Under the pieces are notes generated by a model. That model worked only from the letters and a program-made list of their open reading frames with translations, was not told the origin of the DNA and did no database searches. From Anastrepha obliqua (lineage: Eukaryota; Arthropoda; Insecta; Diptera; Tephritidae), in contig NC_072893.1 of assembly GCF_027943255.1 (NCBI RefSeq), positions 83,707,784 to 83,771,783 on the forward strand: a stretch of DNA of 64,000 bases, read 5' to 3'. The position numbers were made by a program, and so were the translations under genes. Positions 22,925 to 34,499 of this stretch are shown here, piece by piece (position 1 is the first letter of the stretch; the number at the start of each line of letters is the position of its first letter).

Positions 22925-22929
22925 TATTG

Positions 22930-23555
22930 CCTAATTAGCTACTTTTCCACCGATCCCAGCCTTATTTTTTTGGTCATGCCTTAGACTGACTCCATGGTTC
23001 ATGTATTATTTACAATATATCAATATTTTCATACATCACTCATTCTCTACTTCATTCTGAAGAATTCATCAAAAGTGGACTGATCCCTTTCCCTGAAAAT
23101 TCATCGATGCAGTTTTTATAAAACTCCTAGGGTTAAGCTGATGCCTGTCTTGCAAAAAATAACTAACTTCTAAGAGGTAATGGTTATTTGTGTAGATTTA
23201 TGGCAAGCTAAGAGGCTTTCTAAAACAAATTTCCGTTAAATTTTATAACCCCTTTTATCACTTAGCATTCGATATAAATGATAATTAGAAGACCAAAATC
23301 CTCCAAACTTTGGGAACGGGGCTGTTGTTCCATTATCTAACCGTAACGAAGTAAGACCTCTTCGAGCCACTCGTTACCGAGCGACATTTGCGACAAGGTG
23401 ACTCTGTACGTCTGTGACTTCTTTACCCTGATGCTGGAAGAGATTGTTCGAGCCGTGGAACTTAATCGGCCAGGCACCATTTCGTATAAAAGGGTAAAAT
23501 GGCCGAAGATTGCCGATCATTATTAGTTGTGCCTTTCCTAAGCTGTGTAAGAAGC
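22930..23555. other. No gene recognised
   Basis: AT-rich DNA with no supported feature. Confidence 0.4.
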
Positions 23556-23559
23556 GAAG

Positions 23560-24150
23560 CGAATGCATCTGGTGATAAACGAGAACAGGACAAAGTACCT
23601 CCTGTCATGAAACAAACAATCGATGCCCTCACATATCGGCACCCACTGGTGTTACTGTTGATTATAATTTTGAAGTAGTAAAACACTTCATTTATTTGGA
23701 ATCAGCATTAACACGGGCATTGATGTCAACCTTGGAACCCAACATGCACTACTTTTGGCAACTTACTAAGTTGGCAACTGAGTAATGAAGTCCTCTCTCA
23801 TCGAACAAATATTACACTTTATAACACAAGGCTCTCATCGTACTCATCCTATTTTATGTCGCACAAGCTTGGATGACGATTACATCCGATGACCCTTCGG
23901 CGCAGCCCTTGGAGTGTGCGAGGCCAATTCTGCGGAAGATTTTTAGACATTTACGCGCTTACGATGAGGAATATAGCAGACGATGGAAGAATAAGCTGTA
24001 CGGCAATATTGACATAATGCAACAAGTAAGTATACTGCGGATTCGCTGGCTTAGTCATATTACACCAATGGATAAAAACGCTCCAACCTTGGAAGCATAA
24101 CGTACGGTTTCTGTTGGTAGTAGCAGAAGAGGAGTTGAAAATAACAAAGA
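23560..24150 (+). mobile_element. RTE-like fragment, post-RT region
   Basis: Reads, with many frame changes, NENRTKYLLS (about 23578), DYNFEVVKHFIYL (about 23658-23697), a decayed LTLYKTLI region (about 23810-23850), SSDEAALGV-like sequence near 23885-23920, and RLRWLSHI near 24038. The order matches the family at 8500-9060 and 59950-60370. No tail found. Confidence 0.65.
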
Positions 24151-24154
24151 GAGA

Positions 24155-25555
24155 AGACTTGGATTTGCAAAAAGTACTCATACATACTAGTATTTTTATT
24201 TTTAAAAATTTCCTTGTTTTCGCAAAAAAGTTGGACATAATGTACCGACCGATACCCACTTTCTCACTTTGAATTTTTTTGATAGCCTTTCTCCCCTTTT
24301 CATCCACTGCATTGACTTTTGTTTGAAATCTGAATCTTACTGGCGAATTCAGTTTTTTTCAACGCATACAGCACAGTTGCAAACTACATCCAAATCACTC
24401 AGCCCCAAATCCATTTTTTACAACTCTCCACGGCCGGCCGGTGAGAACATTCGCAGTACCCAAAGCGCACTAATTGTTTTATTAATCTATGTAACATCTA
24501 TGTAAGCTTTACTTCGTACACAAGAAATTTCGTTGCCTAAGCTTATGGATTAGTCTATAAATTTTGAAAGAGTGTAGTGTTAAAATTAGTTGTTTTGAAA
24601 CACTGTTCGAATTTAAAGGGATGGAGTAGATTTGCATTGAATGAAGTGAATTGAGTTTTTTGCGGTGCAGACATGTCATGCAAATGTGCAACGAAGATGT
24701 CGATCTAATCTATTTTACGCAATTTAGTGGCTCATAAAGCCTCATTAACAAATGGACAACATAGCATATACCTACAACCAAACAAAACCACGACAACAAT
24801 AAATAGCACCGCAACATCCCTCTCATAGCAAGATGGAGACACCCTCTTGGAAAATGAAACCAAGGCATACAAATTTTTTATTAAACATAAGTAATACTAT
24901 AATATATTTATATTGCCGAAACCGAACCAGTTCACTTGTGACTAGATGGTCACCAGTTCAGAATACGTTTAAATCGGAACACAACGTAAAAGGAGTGTAG
25001 AGTACTACGAATTGCATATGCCGAATTTCACAGCAGTTCTGAGCTAGCGGAAAGGTTTGCAGCCAGGTTTGGAGTTAGGTTAAGAGAGTTAAAAATACCC
25101 GCCATTTTGGTACCACTGCAATAAACAATAATGAGGAGGAATCACAAATGGTGACAAGGGCATAGGAGCAAAGGTTATGATCGAACACCGATTAGTTGAA
25201 GTGTCATAGATTAAACTACTGCGTGCTAATAATAAGTCCCCATGGGTGGCAAATATGCAAGCTTGATAGCTCTTTCGTCGGTTATAGAAAGATAAAACTC
25301 GGCATCTTGGCTCTTCATTAGACATGGATTACATTCTAAGATGATTACCCCTCATCAACCTCCCTGTAGTTACTACAAAAAGGGCTCTAAAGAATGTTGC
25401 GCCTCAAAGCATGTATTATTAGTCCCAGAAACAGTTAACGGCTACGATCATACTTAAGGCGAGACCTATCTGTCTTAGAACAAACGCAAGTTGCTAAATT
25501 AAGCCAATGAAAGGAAAGAAAAATTAAAGCACTTCGAGGGTAGCCAATCAATCTT
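24155..25555. other. No gene recognised
   Basis: AT-rich DNA with scattered short frames and no supported feature. Confidence 0.4.
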
Positions 25556-25559
25556 ACAG

Positions 25560-26640
25560 ATTTTTGCAAAGTTTTTTTGGTATCTGAATTGGTTTAAATA
25601 TGAAGTATTCAGATGCCGTGGAGAGAGAGTTATGCAATGCCTTAGTAAATTCAATCTCACCATCAGGGAGTCCCTTGCCGTGATTGCCGCCTGGCTTTCG
25701 AGATATAATATATGTTTACCTTATCATTCAACCGACACTGTACTGATCAGCAAGACTCACATTGCTCTTAGTGGAAAGTTGCCCACAGAAGAATCCTTAA
25801 CCAAGTGCCCCATACAACTTCAAAATATCGGTGAGGGAAGAAGGTTTCGCTTGTAACTAACTTGGATGAACGTTATGTTTATGTGAGATCCGGGATTAGT
25901 CTTGAGGTAGAGGGTCGCCCATAACCAAGTAGTTGCTTGGTATTTGGACATTGCACGGGTTGGTAGGTTCTTCTATTGCCTACTTGGAATGTTGTAATAT
26001 TGAGACTTTAGTTCCGCATTAATCCGGCTGAAAGGAACTTCTGTTTCGACCCACCTTTAGGAGCATCCTAGTTTAGCAAAGTTTGACTGTCTTCGCGTTA
26101 CTCTCTATGTTCTTGTGAACTGTAACCCATACTAGATATGTAACTCTAAGGATAAGTATATCGTGCCATTATCCGAGCGAGTTGAGTTCCATTATACAGT
26201 GCATTTCCAGTTTGGAAGATATATTGTTTGAGTTTACCGCCTTTATAGCAGCATGACCATCTGTGAAGACAGCTATCTTAAATTACATAGGGTCGTATAT
26301 GGATTTGTAAGATTCACTAATTGCTAGCATTTATGCCTGGAATGTGTCGAAATGTGACAAAGCGTCTGTAAAGCGCATGGATTTGGATAGTTGTAGGGAT
26401 TCAGAGTAGGAACTTACCCCGACTCCATTTTGGACTTGAAAACTTTTTAGTCCAAGCAAGACTAAGGTCAAAATTTTATAGAATTTTTGAATAGTTTGGA
26501 CTTGATCACATACACTAAGTAAAGTTGAAGCAATAGTGGAAAGCTTAGACTGCAATATATGCGCGAATGCTAAACTAGATGGGAGCTAAAAAGCCCCACT
26601 AGTTCCAATGAAATTCCTACTCCTTCACCAAATCTTCTCT
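25560..26640 (-). mobile_element. Decayed non-LTR fragment with RNase H domain
   Basis: On the minus strand VQNGVGVSSYSESLQLSKS (about 26370-26430) leads to FQA-stop-MLAISESYKSI (about 26290-26340), where the expected catalytic Glu codon has become TAA. KIAVFTDGHAAIKAV (about 26240-26280) is the next RNase H box. Beyond about 26160 towards 25560 the reading frames are heavily decayed; RLIPDL near 25895 and the order of short matches suggest the C-terminal tail of an R1- or I-type element. The outer part is uncertain. Confidence 0.55.
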
Positions 26641-26644
26641 CCAA

Positions 26645-27565
26645 CCAGGTAAGGAATCCATACAGAATTGTTATTTTAAGGATAACTTCGTACAATCAAT
26701 ATACATAAATTCAATGAAATTAAGCCCCTCTTTGCCGCCAACTCAATATTTGATCTCCTCAATAACTTTTTGTCAAATACGAGCACCGGAGGATGATTGG
26801 GACTTTATGTAATTTCGCTTTATAACTTTCACTAATTGTTTGAAAAAGAAAGCAATACAATTCAGCTATGATTCCGAATTCTTTACTGGTGAACGACTTT
26901 CCCTAATGGGTAGTTCGCCAGTGTAGTCGTGAAGTCAATCGTTCGGTCGGTCACTAAGCTGAGCCGACGGACAGTTATAATCAAAGCATAACAGCATGAC
27001 TTTTCATGTTAATGTGTGCAACGAATTAAGGATAATAATTGCCGGTGTAAGCACACACATACCAGCAAAGGTACAATAATCTTGAATAGAAAATTGTGTG
27101 TGTGTGTGTGTGTGTGTATGTGTGTGTATGTAGTTGTACTTTGCGGGTATGATATCATCGGTATGAATTGCATAACATTCAATGCTAGCCTTACAACGTC
27201 TTTGGCTGCCAACAGATGGGTGTGAATTGTTCCCCTGCAGTCAAATCTACTAGTTCGGAGCTACCTGATTACCTGATAGCTTTTCAACGGAAGTAGTTCC
27301 TCTTCTTTAATTTCTTAAGCTAACAACTGGTATTTTTAGCATTTCCGACGTTTTACAAAATATCAATTAGCAGGCTATGCATCGGTATCATATCAGTTGA
27401 TAAATAGTAATTGAGTGATTGAGCTACTATATATTCATTCTCTGCAGCTGCATTATGCCAATTAATGAACTTTTTCATTATAAACAAATTCTTTAATTTG
27501 TATTCATTCCGAGAAGAGAACAACTTCGAATAAAAATTATTAAATACTAGCTAATATCCATGAAG
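26645..27565. other. No gene recognised; contains TG microsatellite
   Basis: AT-rich DNA apart from the microsatellite listed separately. Confidence 0.4.
27095..27130. repeat. TG microsatellite
   Basis: About 12 uninterrupted TG units, then tatgtgtgtgtatg. It creates spurious open frames on both strands. Confidence 0.95.
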
Positions 27566-27567
27566 CA

Positions 27568-27624
27568 ACATCAAGACACACGCCACAAATAGGAGGAGGA
27601 GCTCGGCCAAACACCCGCCTATTA
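27568..27624 (+). mobile_element. SINE 3' fragment abutting a DD41D end
   Basis: caagacacacgccacaaata and ggaggaggagctcggccaaa match the SINE 3' part. The next base begins the left end of the deleted element at 27625. Confidence 0.7.
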
Positions 27625-27995
27625 TAAAAGGTTTTTCAATGAGGGCGGGTATGCATGCAGAATGTCAATCGTGGTGTTTGCTGTGTGGCACGTAGCGCCG
27701 TCCTGCTGGAACCACATGTCGTCTAGGTCCATATGGTTCAATATGGGCCTTAAGAAATTGGAAGGGCCACCACGTCTATCGAAAAATGGGCGCAATGCAC
27801 GCAACGTTTGCGTTAATCAACACTCATTTTGATAATAAAGTTTTATCATTTGAACGTGCTGTTCAATCGTGTAACTTGCCATGATGATTTGGCATAAACA
27901 ACTGAATAATAAACAAAAGATTTGACAGATGTCACCAAAACAAAATGGCTGCCACAGCGCGCCAAAATGACCCGCGCCAATTGAAAACCCCTTTA
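27625..27995 (-). mobile_element. Internally deleted DD41D-type element (371 bp)
   Basis: Inverted ends: taaaaggtttttcaatg on the left, and on the right, read inward, taaaggggttttcaattgg; both run on into a gcgggt-like block. The minus strand reads MASYTIEQHVQMIKLYYQNE from 27880, a stop, then LRALRPFFDRRGGPSNF, which joins directly to LDDMWFQQDGATCHTANTTI (27650-27730). So the start of the transposase is fused to the segment around the second catalytic Asp, and the rest is deleted. Confidence 0.75.
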
Positions 27996-28007
27996 CGAGT
28001 ACATATA

Positions 28008-28529
28008 CGGGTTGCCCATATTTGACGGACCCTACGGATTTCGATGACTCTTTGGGCCCATTCCAATCGACGAGGCTTGTCCGCAGGCAACAATCTTTGC
28101 GTCAATTGAATCTTATACGGGAATAAATGCAAATCAATGCGGATAATTCGTTGTAAAGCGGTCCGAGCAATACCCCCTGCTGAGAACGGCGATTTTGGGG
28201 TGTCCTTGGCGACGCCTTGGTCGGTTTTGATTTGGCCTCTTTGAATTAGAAAGAGCATCACCAGTCAAAAACCTTTCATACAAACGTTTAGTGGTGTTCT
28301 TATAAGGCGCACTTTTCACATTATTTAATTTTTTATACGCAAGTTGAGTTGTCACAATTGACTTCTTTTGTTGAATGTAAATTTGAACAATTTGGGAGCG
28401 CTTGCGTGGCGTGTACTGTTCCATGGTAAAAATTTGCTTGGACTGACGCGGTATGTCATTAAGTGATCTGGCGTCTCTGTCAAAAGATACAGGATTGCCA
28501 GATGGGTCCGTCGAATATTGGCAACCCTG
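28008..28529 (-). mobile_element. Internally deleted DD41D-type element (522 bp), separate family
   Basis: TA at 28006-28007 and 28530-28531 flank inverted ends: cgggttgcccatatttgacg on the left, cagggttgccaatattcgac on the right read inward. The minus strand codes the transposase N-terminus from 28424 (MEQYTPRKRSQIVQIYIQQK), then, after a frameshift near 28230, ARTALQRIIRIDLHLFPYKI and ADKPRRLEWAQRVIEI, where the coding part runs straight into the left end. Everything from the first catalytic residue on is missing. Confidence 0.8.
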
Positions 28530-28534
28530 TATGT

Positions 28535-29160
28535 ATATACAATATAATATCCGTCATGCGTGGAAACGTCTCAATAAATAAAGTAAAAGCTATCAATTTG
28601 AAAAATATTACAAATTTTTTTTTTTTGATTCTTTATCTCAATCCAGCGGGAAAGCAATATTTTTGTCCTTCCCATTTGGGACTTAGATGAACAATTTATC
28701 CGACGTACCACGTTTAGTTTTAAGTAGTTGGCTACAGGAAAAACAAAAAATGTTTAAGCTCAATCCAACCCTACATAAAGGGTTTTTGGGCTTTAATTCC
28801 TCTCGGTAGGTATAAGTAGAATTCGCAGAATCAGCACTGTTTTTCCTTTCCAAAGAGTTAAAAACTCGTTTCTATGTGAAATGATAGTTCCGTGTTTCGC
28901 TGCTTAAAATTCTGAATTTAAGAAAATTTATATTTTGTATTAACTTTGCTTTTTCTATGAAATCCATTAAATTAAGCCGGTTTAAAATACCCTATTCATT
29001 GAGTATTACAAGTTAAAGGTTAAATTTAGAAATACTAATCCTACGGTCAATCAGCATAGGCCTTCACTCTAACTACTTAGTCCTGCCATAAGTTCTGTTA
29101 CATGGTAAGATTAATATATAGATAGATATGAAATTATAATTATTTTTTTAATGAAGTTAG
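28535..29160. other. No gene recognised
   Basis: AT-rich DNA with no supported feature. Confidence 0.4.
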
Positions 29161-29164
29161 TTTT

Positions 29165-30070
29165 ATTTAAACATGTAAATATTAAAAAAAATGGAATTTT
29201 CAATCGAAATGGTCACCATTTGCTTTTACACAAGCCTTCAAACGATTAGGCCATTCAGTTGGTTCAGTCGCTGCTCGAATCAAAGATTGTCTGAGTCTCT
29301 CCAAATTTCTGTGAGGTTCCAACAGGCCATGTTCTCCAATTCTGACCACAAACTGTAGTCCAATGGATTCAGATTTGGACTTCCATAAGGCCAATTTCCT
29401 GCGACTATGAACCCAGGAATATTGTTTTTTAGTCACTTCAGGGTGATTTTTGCCTTATGGGCTGGAACGGAATCTTCCTGGAAGTGCCAAAACTCTCCAT
29501 TGAATAAAGTACTGATCAACTGCTTTATCACACCTTCTAAGACCTCCTCCTGGTTTACTTTTGACCCGGTCTTAACACCTTTTTCGCAGAAGTGAACATT
29601 CCTTCATGCATTTACAAGCACTCTGGTTATGCTGAACATTTTAAGTTTGTCGTTTTGCTTATTAATAACTTCTTCAACAGTGGAAATTTTCAAATCTGTG
29701 AAAATAATATTTTCATGGACATTAACCGCGTGCCACCGAAAAAGCTACTTGCATCTGTCGAGTCTAATTTTCTTAAAGCGCGTTGTCAAAAGATGATCAG
29801 TTGTGCAACGGAAGACTTTCATATAGAGATCATCTCTAATTAGTCTCGACATGGATCTGGTCGATACATTCATTTCCCTGGACATGATTTCCTGCCTTCT
29901 AAGGGGATTTCACGAACGGCTTTTATGGCGGCACTGGTTCGAAACTCTTACACTTTTACCACACTTATGTAATGCAATCACTACAATACGATTTTCCTTA
30001 GCTCTCCACTCCATTGTTAACAAGCGAAGACTAGTAAGATTTGTCAAAGATTTATTGCAAGACTAGGAAT
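29165..30070 (-). mobile_element. Degenerate DD37D (maT-like) transposon
   Basis: Minus-strand reading from MEWRAKENRIVVIALHKCG (ATG at 30014) through EIMSREMNVSTRSMSRLI (about 29855-29910), IIFTDLKIFTVEEV (about 29690-29730, first Asp), FWHFQEDSVPAHKAK (about 29450-29500, second Asp) and GSPNLNPLDYSLW (about 29350-29385, third Asp), ending in KANGDHFD at 29200. There are 37 residues between the second and third Asp, the DD37D spacing. Several frameshifts and a stop after KITLK make it dead. I could not fix its inverted ends. Confidence 0.75.
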
Positions 30071-30134
30071 ATTCACTGCCTTCGCTTTTTTATCTGTTTT
30101 CGACAAACTAAATTTTCGATTTCCTTGCATACCG

Positions 30135-30625
30135 AATTTAGTGGCAACTCTATTCAAAATTATATTCAAACCAAAATTTTTTCATGTCTTCTTCGTTTGG
30201 TACCCATATAGCAATTTTTCAGTTAACTAATTTAACAAATTTAATTAACAGCCTTTTAAAACAGGTAGCAACTTTATCCAAATATATTTTCCAAAATAAA
30301 GTTTTCCAAATTTCTTTCATTTCACACCTATTCTGAATAATTTTATTTATTTATTATTAATTATTGGATTTATTGACTTTACGAGTATATTTACAGATGG
30401 CACCATACAAAAATATATTCCAAATATACCTTATGTATTTCAAATCACTCAAATCTCTTTTATATTTCTTTTTTTTTATTTTACCTTAGATTTAATTTTT
30501 CAGCCAGGTGGCAACGCTCTTCCAAATATTTATTATAATATTTCATTGTAATATTTAATGAATTTATTGATTTAACTTGTCTAACAGGTGGCAACTCTCT
30601 CAAAAAGGTAGCATATTCCGAAAAT
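30135..30625. repeat. Decayed direct repeats around a ggtggcaac motif
   Basis: Five diverged copies of a motif like ggtggcaactctnnccaaatat lie at about 30139, 30265, 30390, 30508 and 30585, spaced about 80-130 bp. Copies 3 and 5 also share an upstream tttattgattt-like segment. After the last copy comes a block (30620-30710) that does not repeat. Origin unknown. Confidence 0.4.
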
Positions 30626-30719
30626 CCGTTTAGTCGTTCTCACGTGATTGAGCCACAAACAATGAAATTTACAAGCACACAAACATATAAATTTTTACAC
30701 TAGTAATATTAGGAAGATT

Positions 30720-31415
30720 ACCTACTATTTAAAACATAGCATCATTTTCTTACTTCATACTTTTTTTTTTCTTCTTTCATTTTAGTGTTTATTTTTGCTT
30801 ATATCGACATAATTTACAATTATAAATGAAAAACCATAATTATACGTAAACATCTGCGTAACATTAATTTGGACATAAGAAAAATATAAGGTGATATATT
30901 AAGTGGTCCCGGTGGTTTAGAGCTCAAAAATTTCGAAATTTCCAGGATTTTTTTACAATAAAAAAAACGAAAAACGATATTTAAATTTGTTAGGCCTTTT
31001 ATTTAACTTCTTTTACATACAAACATGAAAAACAATTTTTTTTTTTTAATTTTAATAATTTAAAAAACCGCGCTAAGGTTGGCGCTCCCGAAAAATTGGA
31101 CCTGGACGGGACAACACCGTATTCTCTATTTATCTGAACCGCAAAAACCAAAAGAAATATTAATCAATATGACTGTAGCTATGATTCTAGTACGGGCGAT
31201 AGCCATCGATGTTGTGAGCAACATATTAAAATTTCAGACGATTCGGTTGAATAGCTTTTTTTTTGACAACACCAAGCCGAAAAAAGTCATTTCGAGATAA
31301 ATGAGTTTAAAATTTGTGTTGCAGGAGCGTGCGGACCGCTCTCTACCTAGCTAATGGGCTGTAGAAGCTATAATATTGGGCATTTCCGCATGAAAATTTC
31401 ACAGTATATTCTTAA
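30720..31415. other. Unclassified sequence
   Basis: AT-rich to about 31060. 31070-31370 is of higher complexity, with a 73-codon plus-strand frame (31079-31300) that shows no known domain. No element ends found. Confidence 0.35.
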
Positions 31416-31417
31416 GA

Positions 31418-31972
31418 TAAAGGGTTTCCCAATAACAGGTGTTAGGTGTTAAACAGATGAGATGATTAACGATTTTTTATAGCCTGAATTGGATGGTATA
31501 GATCCGGACGACGTTTATTTTCAACAAGACAGCGCTACGTGCCACACAAGCAACGAAACCAATGATCTTTTACGGGAAAAGTTTCCGGACCGTGTTATCT
31601 CTCGAAGAGGTGATCACAATTGGCCACCGAGATCTTGTGATTTAACACCTTGTGACTTTTTTCTTCGGGGCCACATAAAAGAGAAGGTTTACGCCAACAG
31701 CCTAGGATCGATTCAAGACTTCGAAGATAGAATTCATGATGCTATCGAGGACATAGGGCAGCCACTTTGCAATTCGGTTATGGAAAATTTCATGAAAAGG
31801 ATATTGTCTTGTAAGCGTGGTCGTAGGGGTCATTTGTCTGATTTTATTTTCCACTATTAACGACATACCTTCCTCTTTATAATGAAATAAACAGCCGATC
31901 ATTTATATTAAAAAATAATATAGCATTTTTCTTTCAATATCAAAATAACACCTCTTATTGGAAAACCCTTTA
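31418..31972 (+). mobile_element. Internally deleted DD41D mariner (555 bp)
   Basis: Inverted ends taaagggtttcccaataac and, read inward from the right, taaagggttttccaataag. The remaining open frame (31489-31860) codes the C-terminal third of the transposase: VYFQQDSATCHTS, then SRRGDHNWPPRS and LTPCDFFLRG (41 residues between the two Asp). The N-terminal two-thirds are deleted. AATAAA lies near 31886. It shares its ends with the longer copy at 57042-58075. Confidence 0.85.
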
Positions 31973-31974
31973 CT

Positions 31975-33238
31975 ATACTTTCGAAATATCGAAAAAACAA
32001 AGCGTAGCGTAGTGTTCAAATGCCATCTCTAGTAAAAATATTTATATAAAGTGGTGGACTGTCAAATAACGGATTAAAAAAAATGATTATGTGATAAAAT
32101 AAAAAAAGGTTTTCGGTAAATGTTAAATCAATAAAATCAATTAACTTAAAAAAAAGCGAAAAATTAATAGAATATTAGGTTGGGATAACATAAATGGCTA
32201 CCCAGATGAGGTCTAATTAGTCATTTTGTAACTAATGCAATCGTAGTTACTCTCGGACTAGAATGCGTTTTTCCATTAAATACCAGTTCATGAACTAGAA
32301 TGCCTGCTGAGTAGTTTAGTCTTATACTGCAGGGCACTTACATGCGTACATATACAACCGTACATCTCTGCAGATATGCAATTTAAAGCACTCCAGGCAC
32401 CTTGGTCTTCGATCATCCCCAACCGGCTATATTCATTTTCGACCGCCATGGGTGCTTGGTTTGGTGCAAAGCCCGCATTAGTAACCGCAAAATGCTGGAC
32501 AAAGCAAATTTGCATGCGGTTGCGTAACCATTGCCAAGATAAATGGCCCACCTACGCGTTTTCTCACCAAAACCACCTTTCTATGTCGCTCTTTATGCGC
32601 ATCCACTAACAATTACAATTGTCGGTCCACTAGTCAACATCAACATTGTCACCGCTATTATCACTAATTGTAAGTAAGTGGAAGTGATAGTGTTGTTGCT
32701 CATGTTGTTTGAGTGTGTATTGAAAAGTCAAGTAAGAGCATGAGACGGTTGACAGATAAGCAAATTGCATAATAATAATTCAACAGCAATTACGTTCCAT
32801 CTCCAGCCTGCCACCATCAAAATACCTACAGACTCTCATTAATAGATATCTGTGTATAGGAGTAGGTAGCCAGATAAGGAGATTCTTGAATTATAGTAGT
32901 ATTAAATAACACAGTAGCACTAATATAGGCATTGAAGTCATAATTAAATTGCATAAAATTTTAAATTAGTAATACTTCACAACTGGTGCAGGAGTGAATA
33001 GGCACATAATTAAATAAATAAATATATATACGAGCGTCGGTTGATAAATGCCTTAAGCGATCAATTTACAAATAACTACTAATATAAAAAAAATAATGGT
33101 TGTATGAATATGTGTGGTTTGTTTCGGCGAGTGAAGTATTTTACTGGCAATTCTGAACAAGAAAAGAGTCCACGGAAGCAAAGCTCTAAAACGTATTTCG
33201 AGGCTCATTATGTTTAAACGTAGTTATTAGCCCCTGGT
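31975..33238. other. No gene recognised
   Basis: AT-rich. 32376-32609 (plus) and 32288-32551 (minus) are overlapping open frames in a GC-richer patch, with no recognised motif. One could be an exon, but nothing supports it. Confidence 0.35.
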
Positions 33239-33241
33239 CGC

Positions 33242-33560
33242 CGTAGCCGAATGAGTTGGTGCGTGACTATCATTCAGAATTCAGAGAGAACGTAGGTTCG
33301 AATCTCGGTGGAAGTCCAAAAAGGAAGAAACAGTTTTTCCTAATAGCAGTCGCTCCTCGGCCGGCAATGGTAACCCTCCGAATGTATTTCTACCGTGAAG
33401 AAGCTCCTCATAAAAACCATTTGCAGTTTGGAGTCTGGTTGAAACTGTACGTCTCCCCATTTGTGGAACAACATCAAGTCGCACACCACAAACAGGAGGA
33501 GAGGAGCTCGGTCAAACACCCAGAAAAGATGTACACGCCAATTATATATATACATACATA
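33242..33560 (+). mobile_element. tRNA-derived SINE, full-length copy
   Basis: Second full copy, aligned end to end with 5780-6079. A box at 33244-33254, B box at 33295-33305; ends gtacacgccaattatatata. Contains the complete middle region (ttgtggaacaacatcaagtc) missing from the first copy. Confidence 0.85.
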
Positions 33561-33851
33561 GTTATTAACCCCCAATGAATCCTTTTTTTAATGTAATGTA
33601 AGAAAAGGTATGTACACTCGATAGAAAAAGTCTGCGTACAAGAAGCCGATGGTTCCATATGTAGAAGTCCACGCAAGTGGGGAAAGTTACTTATCGCCAT
33701 TCACTTGGGAGTGGCCAGGACGATTCTTCTGCATATGATTCAAGCAGCTCACAACTCCCGGGATTTGCCCAAGTATCCTCTGGGTAGCTTCCGAACACCC
33801 GTTCAGGAGTGAGCTAAAGTGAGAAGGTGAAACATTCCAGGATAGCTGGTT

Positions 33852-34205
33852 ATGCGCTGGGTTTGGGACCCGCCACTTAAAACTCCCCCCATTTGGGATC
33901 GCTACAGAGAGCTAAGAAAGGAAGAGAGACGTATTATCCGACAGAAGAAACGAGAGGCCGAAATACGTGAGTGCGAGGAGTTTGAGATCCTGCAAATGGG
34001 AACAACGCCCAAAAATTCTACCAGAAAGTTCGACGGCTTACAGAAGGTTTCAAGACCGGCGCGTTTTCCTGTAAGAACAAAGACGGCGATCTGGTGACTG
34101 ACATCCAGAGCATTCTTAAATTATGGAGGGAACACTTCTCGAACCTATTAAATAGTGGGGGGGGTGAAGTGTACGTTGCTTCTTGGGGGAATGCACACAG
34201 AGGCG
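33852..34205 (+). mobile_element. RTE-like element, 5' part, split by LOA-like insertion
   Basis: One frame reads WDRYRELRKEERRIIRQKKR and ECEEFEILQMG, then after a frameshift near 34080 GDLVTDIQSILKLWREHFSN and LLNSGGGEV (to about 34170). This is the linker between endonuclease and RT in the RTE-like family. The next part of the same protein (NNKTAGAGGLPAELF) appears at 39647 onward, on the far side of the LOA-like element. The endonuclease itself is missing upstream. Confidence 0.75.
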
Positions 34206-34499
34206 TATGGCAGTTGTGCCAGTAGCCTAAAGACCGACCATTGTGGCAGAATGCCACTCCTGCACGAGGTGCCCCTGCTTTTTAACCAAAAATGGCGGAT
34301 CTAGAGAGGCATAACTCGAAAAAACCCGTAATCCTAGGTGTAATTCGAACCGTGCCTATAGGATGAATGGCACTACGTAAGTGTGTCTTATAACGGTGAC
34401 CTCCAGATATCGGGCGCCCTCTGGTTGTAATTAGCCTTACCGCGACACCGGGGCACTGTCGTGGCTCGACCATCCTTTCCCCTTCACTCGTGGGACCAT

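Noticed and set aside
27009..27225. Cys/Val- and His/Thr-rich small proteins
   Set aside because: They are translations of the TG microsatellite on either strand.
32288..32609. Overlapping frames on both strands in a GC-richer patch
   Set aside because: No family recognised and no splice signals or neighbouring exons that would support a gene.
33852..34097. Charged RELRKEERR-rich protein as a separate gene
   Set aside because: It is the linker region of an RTE-like element whose RT continues at 39647.
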